The notes beneath the pieces were generated by a model. It was given only the letters and a program-made list of their open reading frames with translations. It was not told the origin of the DNA and searched no databases. From Trichomonas vaginalis G3 (Eukaryota; Parabasalia; Trichomonadida; Trichomonadidae), in contig NC_067207.1 of NCBI RefSeq assembly GCF_026262505.1, positions 15,096,082 through 15,160,081 on the forward strand: 64,000 nt of DNA, read 5' to 3'. Each line of letters begins with the position of its first letter. The stretch's first letter is position 1. The position numbers and the translations under genes are program-made. Shown here one piece after another: positions 47,859 to 57,241 of the stretch.

Positions 47859-50800
47859 ATGCAGAGCCCTGAGGACGCTTCTTCAAACTATACCTCGAGC
47901 TCTTATTCATCTTATGACTATGAAAATAGTATGTCGAGCGCAAATGGTGTTTTTCCTGATCCAAAAGCCCAAAAACAATATCAACAGCAAAATAACAAGA
48001 GTGTTGAAAGTCAACAACCACCGAAATATGTAAGTTACTTAGAATTCTCTGAAGTACTTAAGCAATTAAAGCAGTATCAGCAAGATTTCCATGAGGCAGA
48101 AGAAACGATCGATGCTTTAGAACAATCATTAAAAGCTGTATTATATACAGTATCTAATGTAACTAAATACAAAGTTAATACTATTGATGACGCACTTCGT
48201 TGCATTTCAAGTTTCGGTGATAACAAGGAATCAAATGAAAATGAACGTGTTAAATATCTTACAGAGCAACTTGCTTTGGCACGTGCTCAAATTATGCAAA
48301 ACCAATCACCTTCCAATAACAATATCCAAATTCAAGAATTACAAGGAAAACTCAGAGATAGCCAAAGCAAGATTGCTTCACTTAATGAAGAAATCAAGAA
48401 TATCTCTAATAGTAAAAACGATTCTGAAAGTAATTTACTTTCAATGAAAAAGAAGCTTGCCCAAGTGATTGAAGAGAATAATACACTTAAGTCAAAGCTC
48501 AAAGATAAAAAGTCTATCACTAAGAAAGGAAAATCATCAAAAGTTTCAAAGAAGAAAGGAAAAGCAGCAAAGAAGCTTCCAAAGAAGAAACCAACAGAAG
48601 TCAATGCTTTGATGGAAAAGAAGAATGCTGAAATTGCTTCACTTGAAACTAGAATCAAAGAATTGCAATTTGAAATCCAAGCAAATAGGGAAAACCTTAT
48701 TTCAACATCAACTATCTCATCCGAATCATCAAGCCATAGTATTCTTCTGACTGGCCCTATTCTTTCTCAGTTCGAAGAGTTAGTTTCGAAACAAAGAGAA
48801 GAAATTCAAGCCCTCGCTGACCAGAGAACGATTTTGCTTGACCTTGCTCACACATTAGAAGCTAATATTGAAGAAGCTGAAGCTGAGCTTGAAGATGTCA
48901 TTCAGGAGCGCGATGACCTTGAATCTGATCTTAATTTAGCAAAGAATGATGTAGACATCATTGAGAAGAATAAGGAAATTGCTATCCAACAGATCAGAAA
49001 TAATATCCTTGAGATGTTACCTTCAGTTATTTCTTCCAAATTATCTTTGATTCAAGATCTTCCAGCTGAAAGGCAAATTGTTGAATTATTCGACTTCACA
49101 CTTCAGGAAATGGCTGATATTACTACTCGCCAATACGATAATATTTCTGATGCTAAGATGCCACAAGTATTATCTCAATTAGAAAACGCCCTCAGATTTA
49201 TTAAGGATATGAAGAGCTCCAACGATACAAAGCCATTGTTAGCTGACCAAGAGTTTGTCCGTGATATCCAAGGACAAATCAAGAAGATGCAGGACTTCAT
49301 TGACAACATTCCAAAGGATCCTTATGTCAAAGAACCATCAGTCTTTGATACAAAAGATGCTGAACAGCAACTCAAGGCATTCCTTCATATTGCCGATGAT
49401 AAGATTAACGAATCTCCACTTAGAGAGCTATTCGCTTTGTTCAGTGGATCTGTTATGGTCAGTAAGAAACTTATGCAGCGTGTCGCAACCCTTGAACCAT
49501 TAAGAGTTTCGCTCGAGAAATCTAAATTAGAAAAGTCCGAGCTTATGAACCTCCTCAAGTCAGAAGCAGCTCAGCAACAGAAGCTTTCTGATGAATTGAA
49601 GGTTCTTACTAACAAGCAAAACTCTACTTTCTATCAGATGATTGAAGAATTAATCCAAATGTACAAGGAAGCAGAACAACTCAGAATTACATCCTACAGA
49701 GAACTCCAGACCATTAAGAATGATGTCAATGCAATTGAGAAACAAACTGTTGAAGATAAGTTCACAAAATCTAAGAAATTCCTTCAACAAATTGCACTTC
49801 TCAAGCAAAAGATCGATGAAAGAACAATGGAGAACGAAAATCTTATTGCTGAAAACGAAAGACTCAACAGGAAGGCTGAAGCTGCCGCTGCAAAGTCAGC
49901 AGAGCATTTCCAGAATGCAACATCTTCAAGAGAACTCCTCCAGATTCAGAATCAAAGAATTGAGGAATTACAGGATGTTTCCGCCAAAGTCAAAGTTCTT
50001 GAGAAAATCAGACTTGACTTAGAAGATCAGGTTGCAGAACTCAACCAGAAAGTTGCAACTGTGTTAACAGAGAAGTCAATCTCTGATAAGAACATTGTTG
50101 CTCTTCAGAAGAAGGTCACAGAATTAACAAAAGAAAAAGAAAACATTACAAAACAGTTGAAGCAGGTTAAGCAAGAAAATGCTGAAATTAAGAAGTTAAA
50201 CAGCCAGATTCTCCAAGACATCAGAGCAAGAAACGAAAACTTGGACAACAGAATCAACAACGAGTTCAATGATATGCAAAACAAGATGGAAGTTGCAGAG
50301 AAGAAATATGCCGATGCTAAAGAAATAAGAGATTATTTCCTTGCTAAGAAGAAAGATTATCAGAAACAAATTGCTATGCTCAAAGCAAGCGAAAGAACTC
50401 TCAAAGTTAGAATAGAAGAGCTTGAGAAGACAATTGCACTTGCAAAGAAGCAAGCAGAAGATGAGTTCAACGCTAAACTTATCGCATTGCAAGCCGATGT
50501 TGCTAAAGAAAACAATTCAATGAAGGAATTCAACGTTTGCTGCTGCAAGAGATTAGTTCAGCTCATTGAATCTAACTTCTTGATTTCATTGAGTGGCGGA
50601 ACAATCGATCTTTGGGATATTGTTAACATCCTTGAAGAGAACTTGCACTCCATCAGTGCTGATGAGCTCTCTAAAGTTACACATGACAACGCCCAAGTCA
50701 GAGCAATCCTTGGAACAAAGAAAGGAGAACCTGTTTGGGAAAGTGTCAGAGATCTCAAGGATGAATTCTCAGAATTACTTGAAGATAAGGATGAGCTTAT

Positions 50801-51182
50801 CAATGAAATTGCTGACTTACAAGCTAAGCTTTCTGAAGCTAATGAAATGATCAACAAGCTCTTCGTTAAGAAGGATGATGCTGATGAATGGGAAGCTTGG
50901 GCCAAGAATATTTACTCTCTTACAAATGATGGTGCTGTTTCTGACAACTACAGATTAGCTCTTGAAGAGATGATCCTTTCAGGAAGTGCTAATAAGACTG
51001 TTGCAAGAAGGCTTGAGATCTTAAGGTCGACAAAGCAAATGCTCAATAATAAGAAAGTTGCAGCAGCAATCGGAGATAAAAATGTTCCATCACCGATGTC
51101 AATTAGACCAGCAACTATTGCATTTATGTTTATTAGGAGAATTCAAGTCTATTCGACCACACTTCCTGTTTATATCAAGTGA
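47859..51182 (+). CDS. Long coiled-coil protein
   Basis: A 1,107-residue protein. The first ~55 residues are Ser/Tyr/Gln-rich and disordered. From ~60 to ~880, heptad repeats rich in Glu, Lys, Gln and Leu dominate, broken by a Lys-rich patch (KKSITKKGKSSKVSKKKGKA near 215-240). The C-terminal ~230 residues contain a more globular helical part (CCCKRLVQLIESNFLISLSG) and another coil. It has no motor head or membrane anchor. Such proteins are usually cytoskeletal, centrosomal or Golgi tethers. The trichomonad mastigont skeleton is rich in them. No specific homologue is recognised. An earlier ATG (47819) is out of frame. Confidence 0.7.
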   Translation: MQSPEDASSNYTSSSYSSYDYENSMSSANGVFPDPKAQKQYQQQNNKSVESQQPPKYVSYLEFSEVLKQLKQYQQDFHEAEETIDALEQSLKAVLYTVSNVTKYKVNTIDDALRCISSFGDNKESNENERVKYLTEQLALARAQIMQNQSPSNNNIQIQELQGKLRDSQSKIASLNEEIKNISNSKNDSESNLLSMKKKLAQVIEENNTLKSKLKDKKSITKKGKSSKVSKKKGKAAKKLPKKKPTEVNALMEKKNAEIASLETRIKELQFEIQANRENLISTSTISSESSSHSILLTGPILSQFEELVSKQREEIQALADQRTILLDLAHTLEANIEEAEAELEDVIQERDDLESDLNLAKNDVDIIEKNKEIAIQQIRNNILEMLPSVISSKLSLIQDLPAERQIVELFDFTLQEMADITTRQYDNISDAKMPQVLSQLENALRFIKDMKSSNDTKPLLADQEFVRDIQGQIKKMQDFIDNIPKDPYVKEPSVFDTKDAEQQLKAFLHIADDKINESPLRELFALFSGSVMVSKKLMQRVATLEPLRVSLEKSKLEKSELMNLLKSEAAQQQKLSDELKVLTNKQNSTFYQMIEELIQMYKEAEQLRITSYRELQTIKNDVNAIEKQTVEDKFTKSKKFLQQIALLKQKIDERTMENENLIAENERLNRKAEAAAAKSAEHFQNATSSRELLQIQNQRIEELQDVSAKVKVLEKIRLDLEDQVAELNQKVATVLTEKSISDKNIVALQKKVTELTKEKENITKQLKQVKQENAEIKKLNSQILQDIRARNENLDNRINNEFNDMQNKMEVAEKKYADAKEIRDYFLAKKKDYQKQIAMLKASERTLKVRIEELEKTIALAKKQAEDEFNAKLIALQADVAKENNSMKEFNVCCCKRLVQLIESNFLISLSGGTIDLWDIVNILEENLHSISADELSKVTHDNAQVRAILGTKKGEPVWESVRDLKDEFSELLEDKDELINEIADLQAKLSEANEMINKLFVKKDDADEWEAWAKNIYSLTNDGAVSDNYRLALEEMILSGSANKTVARRLEILRSTKQMLNNKKVAAAIGDKNVPSPMSIRPATIAFMFIRRIQVYSTTLPVYIK

Positions 51183-52345
51183 AAACTATTTTGTTGAATT
51201 TATGTTTTATTATAAAAAAATTAAGTTTTTGATTTTGTACATTTCCATATTTCTGATGTCTCATAGTACCTTCCATTGAACAAAGGAATTATTAATGCAT
51301 TTGAGGAACAAAATGTCATTATATTGTCCTTGATTCACTTTCAAAACAGTGAAATGTTTTTGAAAATAGAGAGTATCGTTAGTTAGCACCTATTCATTAT
51401 GAGTTGGCAATATTTGCCAATAATCCGAAATTAACCTTTTAGCAGGGTTTGAAGCATTTGACGTTAAAATTAATTTTACTATCATATGAAAATTAAAATT
51501 CTAAAATCACTTGTGAATTTGCCTAAAAAATATTCTGGCAAAAACAATTCGCATGATTAGCTCAATCTGCTAAAAAATCAGAATGACTGTTAGATTGCTA
51601 GTTCAGATCTTAGAACGTTTCAGGAGTTTCAAAAGCGTGTCCTATAAATTATAAACAAAAACTGTTATTTGTGATGAAATTGGTTGTACAATTGGAAAAC
51701 ATTTATTAATTTTGTATTATTGCAAATTTTATGATCATTACAATTCATTGAACGTTAAAGTTAAAAAAAAATAAGATTATGTTGCAACCATTGGAATTAT
51801 GTCTGATCTCAAATAATCAAAATTGCGTATATCTTAAGTAAATTGAATTGATTTCCAAATAAATTCAAAAATTGAGAATTGATAAATATTCCTAATATTA
51901 TTACTGTGCGATATTATAACAAAATTTCGATAAATATTATTAAAATATTTATTATTTTTGCCGTCTTCATTGGAAAATTGAAAGAATTTGTGAAGAGTAA
52001 GGGAAAAAATTATGTAAGATAATTTGTTATCCTCCCGAAGTTCCGTTTTAAATTGATTAAACGATCTAAAATATTAATGATATTAGAAATTAGTATAGGC
52101 AATCAATAACAATCAAATTAACTTTTGGATAAACGTGTTTATTATTATGTCCGCGGTTTTTCACAAAAACTCTTAAAATTTCAAGCTATACGGGTTTCAA
52201 AATAAATTCAGATTTTGAATAATACAGAATTTTCAACCAGATTGATTTCTATATGAAATCCAATTCTTTTGTTATTCATTTAGTCTGGTTATATTTTTTT
52301 GAGAAAGAACGAAACCGAATTCCCCAATTCAAAATTAGAACAGAT
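51183..52345. other. Intergenic stretch, nothing identified
   Basis: About 1.2 kb, AT-rich and closed in all frames. No RNA gene or inverted repeat was noticed. Confidence 0.5.
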
Positions 52346-52351
52346 TCATAA
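52346..52351 (+). promoter_or_regulatory. Initiator TCATAA for the kinase gene
   Basis: Fits TCA-Py-T/A and touches ATG 52351, implying an almost leaderless mRNA. Confidence 0.5.
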
Positions 52352-53667
52352 TGGACGGATTACAAAATGGGGCACTCAGTGATTACACTTTCCTTGGATC
52401 ACTAGGTCAAGGTTCATTTGCAACTGTTTTCCGTGCTCGCCACAATCCAACTGGAAAATTTGTGGCTGTAAAACAATTTCCAAAAGCAAAGCTTCAAGAC
52501 CCAGATGATAGGGCAGCTTTTATAAATGAAATTAATATTCACAAGATTGCAGATCATCCTTTGATAGCAACTTGTTATGAAGTCGTCGAGAACTCAGATT
52601 CTTATTTCTTATCTATGGAAATAGTTGAAAACGACTCTCTTCTTAACTTCATAAATATACACAATGGTCTAACAGAAATAGTTGCGAGGAAGATTTTTTG
52701 CCAAATTGTCATGGTGTTGGATTACCTTCACAATACTCTTAATGTTATACATCGTGACTTAAAAGCAGAAAATATATTGTTAGATCTAAACGGCAACATA
52801 AGATTAATTGATTTTGGGCTTTCGAAGAAGATTCATGCAACGAACGCCATGATGAATACAATTTGCGGTTCGCCAGCATATGCAGCTCCCGAACTTGTTC
52901 AGGGTATTCCTTATACAAAGTCCGTTGATATATGGTCTATTGGCGTAATTTTGTTTGCTATGGTTGCCGGTTATCTTCCATTTGACGATGACAACATACA
53001 CGCTCAATTGCATCGCATTGTTACCCGTGAACCAGAATACCCAGATACATTATCGCCAATATTAGTTGACCTGTTAAAGCGATTATTATGTAAAGATCCT
53101 TCACTTCGCATTACGATTAACGAACTCAAAATTCATCCATGGGTTCATCAAAGCATTGTCCATTGTGAGTTCGATCCTGATATTTTTAGCAATTCTTATC
53201 ATATGATTGACCAACAAGTCGTGAACACCCTTAAGGACTTAAATATACCAACTACAAACTTAGCTCAAGACCTTATGAATGGATGTTTGACACGAGCTAC
53301 AGCATCTTACAAGATATTACGTCGTGAAGTCACTACAAAGAAACTCAATGATATTTTTGCGCTACAGCCGATGCCACGTAAGCACTCCGTGTTATCCCCA
53401 CGAAGATCAGCAGATACTTTACCAAAACTCGATTTCACTCCTACAAAACTTTCAGAAAGTAAAAACCACACAAACACACAGAGTACACCTGAGCACTACA
53501 CGTCAAAGATTATCATTCCAAGGAAAATATCGAATAAACCTAATCCGAACTCCCCATTATTACCTCCTTCCCCTGCAAGGCGAAGGCAAAGAGCGATGAG
53601 CTTTATGAAGAACTCCGTTAACCCCGTAATGCCTAATATTGGCCAATCTATCAGCCCTCTTGTATAA
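52351..53667 (+). CDS. Ser/Thr protein kinase, CAMK group (AMPK/MARK-like)
   Basis: A 438-residue protein with an intact kinase domain at residues ~12-265: glycine loop GQGSFATVF, VAVK (K41), HRDLKAEN (134-141), DFG (154-156), NTICGSPAYAAPE with a likely activation-loop Thr170, and SVDIWSIGVILFAMVAGYLPFD. The T-loop and the KA-EN catalytic loop are typical of the AMPK/SNF1/MARK/BRSK branch. The C-terminal ~170 residues are low-complexity and basic with many S/T-P sites (RRSADTLPKLDFTPTKL; SPLLPPSPARRRQRAMSF). No UBA or KA1 domain is evident. It is expected to be active, and its upstream activator and substrates are unknown. Confidence 0.92.
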   Translation: MDGLQNGALSDYTFLGSLGQGSFATVFRARHNPTGKFVAVKQFPKAKLQDPDDRAAFINEINIHKIADHPLIATCYEVVENSDSYFLSMEIVENDSLLNFINIHNGLTEIVARKIFCQIVMVLDYLHNTLNVIHRDLKAENILLDLNGNIRLIDFGLSKKIHATNAMMNTICGSPAYAAPELVQGIPYTKSVDIWSIGVILFAMVAGYLPFDDDNIHAQLHRIVTREPEYPDTLSPILVDLLKRLLCKDPSLRITINELKIHPWVHQSIVHCEFDPDIFSNSYHMIDQQVVNTLKDLNIPTTNLAQDLMNGCLTRATASYKILRREVTTKKLNDIFALQPMPRKHSVLSPRRSADTLPKLDFTPTKLSESKNHTNTQSTPEHYTSKIIIPRKISNKPNPNSPLLPPSPARRRQRAMSFMKNSVNPVMPNIGQSISPLV

Positions 53668-54619
53668 TTTGTCCTTTGAAAAATTAATTTAATGTTTAAT
53701 TTTTTAAAGTAAAGCGTATATATTTGTTATGTCAGCGATCGAAATAATTTATTTTAATGATTAATTTTCATTTTTGAAAAATTGCCAACTAACATCCTCA
53801 TTTGAAGGTATCTTTTTAGATGTAATGAATCATATATATGTTCTATGTGAAATATTTGCGTTCTGATCAGAAACCTTATCAGAAATTTGCTGCGGTTGGC
53901 TTTAAAAATCTGTATTTTTTTTGTATTCGGAATCACAATATGTTTGTATGGGATTACGTCTTATTTAATGGCTATCTGAAATCTTTCTTCGATGATGTTT
54001 GATAAAAAATCCAAATACAAAAATGGATTTCATTATGATTGAACCCTCTGAACAGAAAATACTTAATCTATTGTAGACTTTCTCTATCTGAAAAGAAGAT
54101 AGTTGCTTTGATTATTTTGAGATATTGTTGATATTTATAGGAATTTAAAGTGAAATATCATCAATGGCTAAGCGACATCGAATGATTATCTTTTTAATTC
54201 ATTTTAGTTCACAAATTCAAGATTGCATTCACATATTTAATTTTTTCATAAGTTTTGCTAAGGCATCCGATATACCACTAGCAATGGATTATAATTTAAA
54301 GCCAATTGAATCCACGAAAATTCCAAAAAAAAATCGGAAAAAGGAAAAATATTGTGAAAATATTAGAAAAAATATGTGAAAATCAATAAAATGAAATATT
54401 TTTGGAATTTTAGAGTCCACAGTATTTGTATATTTTTGTTTGAAATACACTTTTAGGCTATAAAATATCTCTAAATTCAAGAGAAAAAAATTTGGAAGAT
54501 TTAATATAATAAAAACTTAAAAAATTCAATAAATTTATTAAGTATAATACTAAGCTTTCATATTTACCCATGTTCTAAGAAAAAATCTGATTTTGATTTC
54601 AGGTTTTTGTCAATTTTTA
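53668..54619. other. Intergenic stretch, no supported gene
   Basis: About 0.95 kb, AT-rich. A 71-codon frame at 54164-54379 lacks a good initiator and ends in a low-complexity Lys run; I do not call it. Confidence 0.45.
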
Positions 54620-54625
54620 TCATAT
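54620..54625 (+). promoter_or_regulatory. Initiator TCATAT for the 54624 gene
   Basis: Fits TCA-Py-T/A and overlaps ATG 54624. If used, transcription starts two bases before the start codon. Confidence 0.4.
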
Positions 54626-55535
54626 GATTATTGCTTCATGCTGCTTCGGAGGTGAACCAAACAACTGCGCTCATTACGTCTCAACAAAAATTGGTCTTGC
54701 ATTGTTTTGCGTAATTATTGCTCTTTCAATCATCTATTTTGTTTACTCTTTATTAGTATATAAATTTGACCTCAAGAAATATAAAATAAGATTTTTATTA
54801 CAAATTGCACTGATAGCATTTTCAAGTTCAGTTATGGGATTGGAGTTTTTCGCAGACGACACCAATAATTATATTGGTGGTTTCACTTTTCTATTTGATT
54901 TTGCAGGACCATCTTTCTTGATTTCCTTCCTTACGATCTTATTTTACTATCAAACTCTTAAATTCGCGCAACAATTAAATATTAGCTTTGCTTTTGGAGA
55001 ACTCACAAAATACATCGCGTGGGTATACTTTTTATCAACATTTGCTTCTACGATATTCATTTTACTTCTTGTCCGCTCCGAACCTTCAGTTACATTTACG
55101 TTTGCTTGGGGATTTTCGACAATTATCGATGATGTAATTTTCATATTCATTATTATCATTCCTATTTACAAGATCTTATTTTCTACCCTTCAGCACGATT
55201 CTCTCAAATTAATGACAGCGAAAACTATTTCTTCTATCGTTGTTACAAGTATATTTTGCGTCTGCTTAGTGGGAAGACTTATCCAATTAGTTTTCGATGC
55301 ATGGCCAGCCGATCAAATCGATCCCGATAATGATGCATTGAATGCAATTGCAGATAGAATCATGAATCCAGATTACTTCGGATATCATGTTATGATACTG
55401 TTTGCCTGGCACTTCTTATACTACATATATCAGAATTGGTATTTCGACTCAATTCTCGTCACTGTAGAAGGAACTACGACTACAAATAGCGTCCAAGGAT
55501 CGCTTTACATTGAAGCATCCAAGAAAATCGAATAA
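54624..55535 (+). CDS. Seven-transmembrane-like membrane protein
   Basis: A 303-residue protein with about seven hydrophobic helices: around residues 23-47 (IGLALFCVIIALSIIYFVYSL), 58-77, 85-112, 130-155, 160-190, 205-225 and 252-272. The N-terminal segment is short and Cys-containing (CCFGGEPNNC) and the C-terminus is a polar Ser/Thr tail. The spacing resembles 7TM receptor-like or THH1/TOM1-like proteins. No diagnostic receptor motif is visible, so I leave the function open. Confidence 0.55.
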   Translation: MIIASCCFGGEPNNCAHYVSTKIGLALFCVIIALSIIYFVYSLLVYKFDLKKYKIRFLLQIALIAFSSSVMGLEFFADDTNNYIGGFTFLFDFAGPSFLISFLTILFYYQTLKFAQQLNISFAFGELTKYIAWVYFLSTFASTIFILLLVRSEPSVTFTFAWGFSTIIDDVIFIFIIIIPIYKILFSTLQHDSLKLMTAKTISSIVVTSIFCVCLVGRLIQLVFDAWPADQIDPDNDALNAIADRIMNPDYFGYHVMILFAWHFLYYIYQNWYFDSILVTVEGTTTTNSVQGSLYIEASKKIE

Positions 55536-55719
55536 AAACAGTTGTATGTATATCGTTTTAAAATAATGAAAGAAACTTATAGTGTCTCGTTGTAATTTCC
55601 GATTTTTTTTCGGAAATTAATTTGAGTAATAACGTATAAAAAGGACTTTGATCTTAAATAAATACGGGAATGTTTAATATAAAGTAGTAAGCATTTTAAA
55701 TTCAAAGATATATTCGTAT

Positions 55720-55986
55720 TTAAATCAATAAACAGCATTTAGATCCACTCTGTGCTGGCTTATCTGTCTTCTTTTCTTCCTTCTTCTCTTCCTTGGCTTC
55801 CTTCTCCTTGCCGCCATCGGATGAGCTTGATTCCTTCTTCTTCTTCTCTACCTTAACATCCGCTTTATCATCATCTGACTTTGTCTTCTTCTTTTCAGCT
55901 GGGGCAGCTTCACGATCCTTATGTTTGGCATCGAATTCACTCTGTGGGACTTTCTGTTGCTTAAGGTTTGGAAGGTCGTCTGACAT
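55720..55986 (-). CDS. Small charged protein with CaaX prenylation motif
   Basis: An 88-residue, Lys/Glu/Asp/Ser-rich, probably disordered protein (MSDDLPNLKQQKVPQSEFDA, then repeated KEEKK/KKK runs). It ends GSKCCLLI. The last four residues CLLI fit a CaaX box with an aliphatic X, expected to be geranylgeranylated, and the preceding Cys could add a second lipid. This would make a small lipid-tethered charged tail on a membrane. No family is recognised. Despite its size, a bias-only open frame would be unlikely to end in such a precise motif. Confidence 0.6.
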   Translation of the reverse strand: MSDDLPNLKQQKVPQSEFDAKHKDREAAPAEKKKTKSDDDKADVKVEKKKKESSSSDGGKEKEAKEEKKEEKKTDKPAQSGSKCCLLI

Positions 55987-57241
55987 TTCTAATTTCTTTA
56001 CAATTGGCTAAGCCTCGAACGATAAATCCAAAAAACGAATTATTATCGGTGGAGAAAATCGAATATGATTTTCTTGGATATTACTAAGAAATTAGAACAT
56101 CTGATACATTTTCACGGTTCATCATTGAAATTGTAAGATGTAAGGAGATTTTTCCCAAAATATCTTTTTTAATTATTGATATGTTTATTAATAATTATTT
56201 TTGCAATATTTTTAAATTGAATGACCTGAGCAAAGACATTGAAAACTTGAAAAGTTGCTTGTTCTTAATATAATGTTATTATGTGTTATCTAATGAAAAG
56301 AAAAAAATAATGTTTTCAAATTCATCATGAATATTGTCGTTAATGAAAGGCGGTTTACAATTCAAAAATCTGATTTGAAAGAAAATACTACAATCGCAAG
56401 AAATACGCGCAAACTATTTTGAGTTTTTGCTGCATAAAAATAATTACATATTATTTGCTTTTTTTATTCAAGGAGAAGGAAGTGATTGTTGGAACGTTGC
56501 AACAAATCATTATGAGTTGTCAATGAAAACATGCCATTGCTATAAATATGATGATATGAATGAAAAGACATGCATTTACCCAATATTTGTGGGAAATTTG
56601 ATCTTAGCTTTCGTCAATTCTAAATAATTTCTACTAGTGTTCTAATGTTTCAATAAAATATCACTGAGGCCATATAATATTAACTTTGTTATATTCAATG
56701 GTGCTTTAATAGAATAACAATTAAATTCTTTTGCAAATTACTGCAAAATATGATAAAGATAACAATCTCAGATGCAGTGTCATTGTGAATATATTGATGT
56801 TATGATCTCAAACTCGAATATATTCATATTAAAAATGATTTGCTTTTATTTTATAGCAACATATGACTTGATTAATCAAATTAATTTCATCAGTTTACAA
56901 AAGTTCTTTTACTATAAAGTACTACAAGAATTTGTCACAAGATAGTTAAACATGTCGATATGTTTGATATATTTTTGAAATTTTTGAATTTATGAGAGGA
57001 GTGATTGGAAATTATATAATGAGATGTTGTTGTGGACATCTGGTGCTTACCAAATTCTGTTTTTCAGATTCTTGCAAGAATTTTGATCTCAAATTTGGAG
57101 TGAAAACCTTATAAATGAAATAATTACTCATAAAAATCTGTCGCGATTTGATAATATTCTCCGATTTCTATGATATCAACAAAATTTTTTTCCTTCGAAT
57201 AACTCGTTACATCTCTTTATTATTTTGATTGAAAATTTGAT
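55987..57241. other. Divergent intergenic region
   Basis: About 1.25 kb, AT-rich. A 66-codon frame at 56427-56627 has Cys-containing stretches but no initiator or recognisable similarity. No repeats or RNA genes were seen. Confidence 0.45.

Noticed and set aside
47566-48021. 151-codon minus-strand frame overlapping the coiled-coil start
   Set aside because: Antisense shadow of the coiled-coil gene and the divergent promoter, with no recognisable domain.
54164-54379. 71-codon gene
   Set aside because: TCATCA upstream does not fit TCA-Py-T/A, and the end is a low-complexity Lys/Asn run typical of AT-rich noise.
56427-56627. 66-codon Cys-containing gene
   Set aside because: No initiator, no conserved motif, isolated in a gene-free region.
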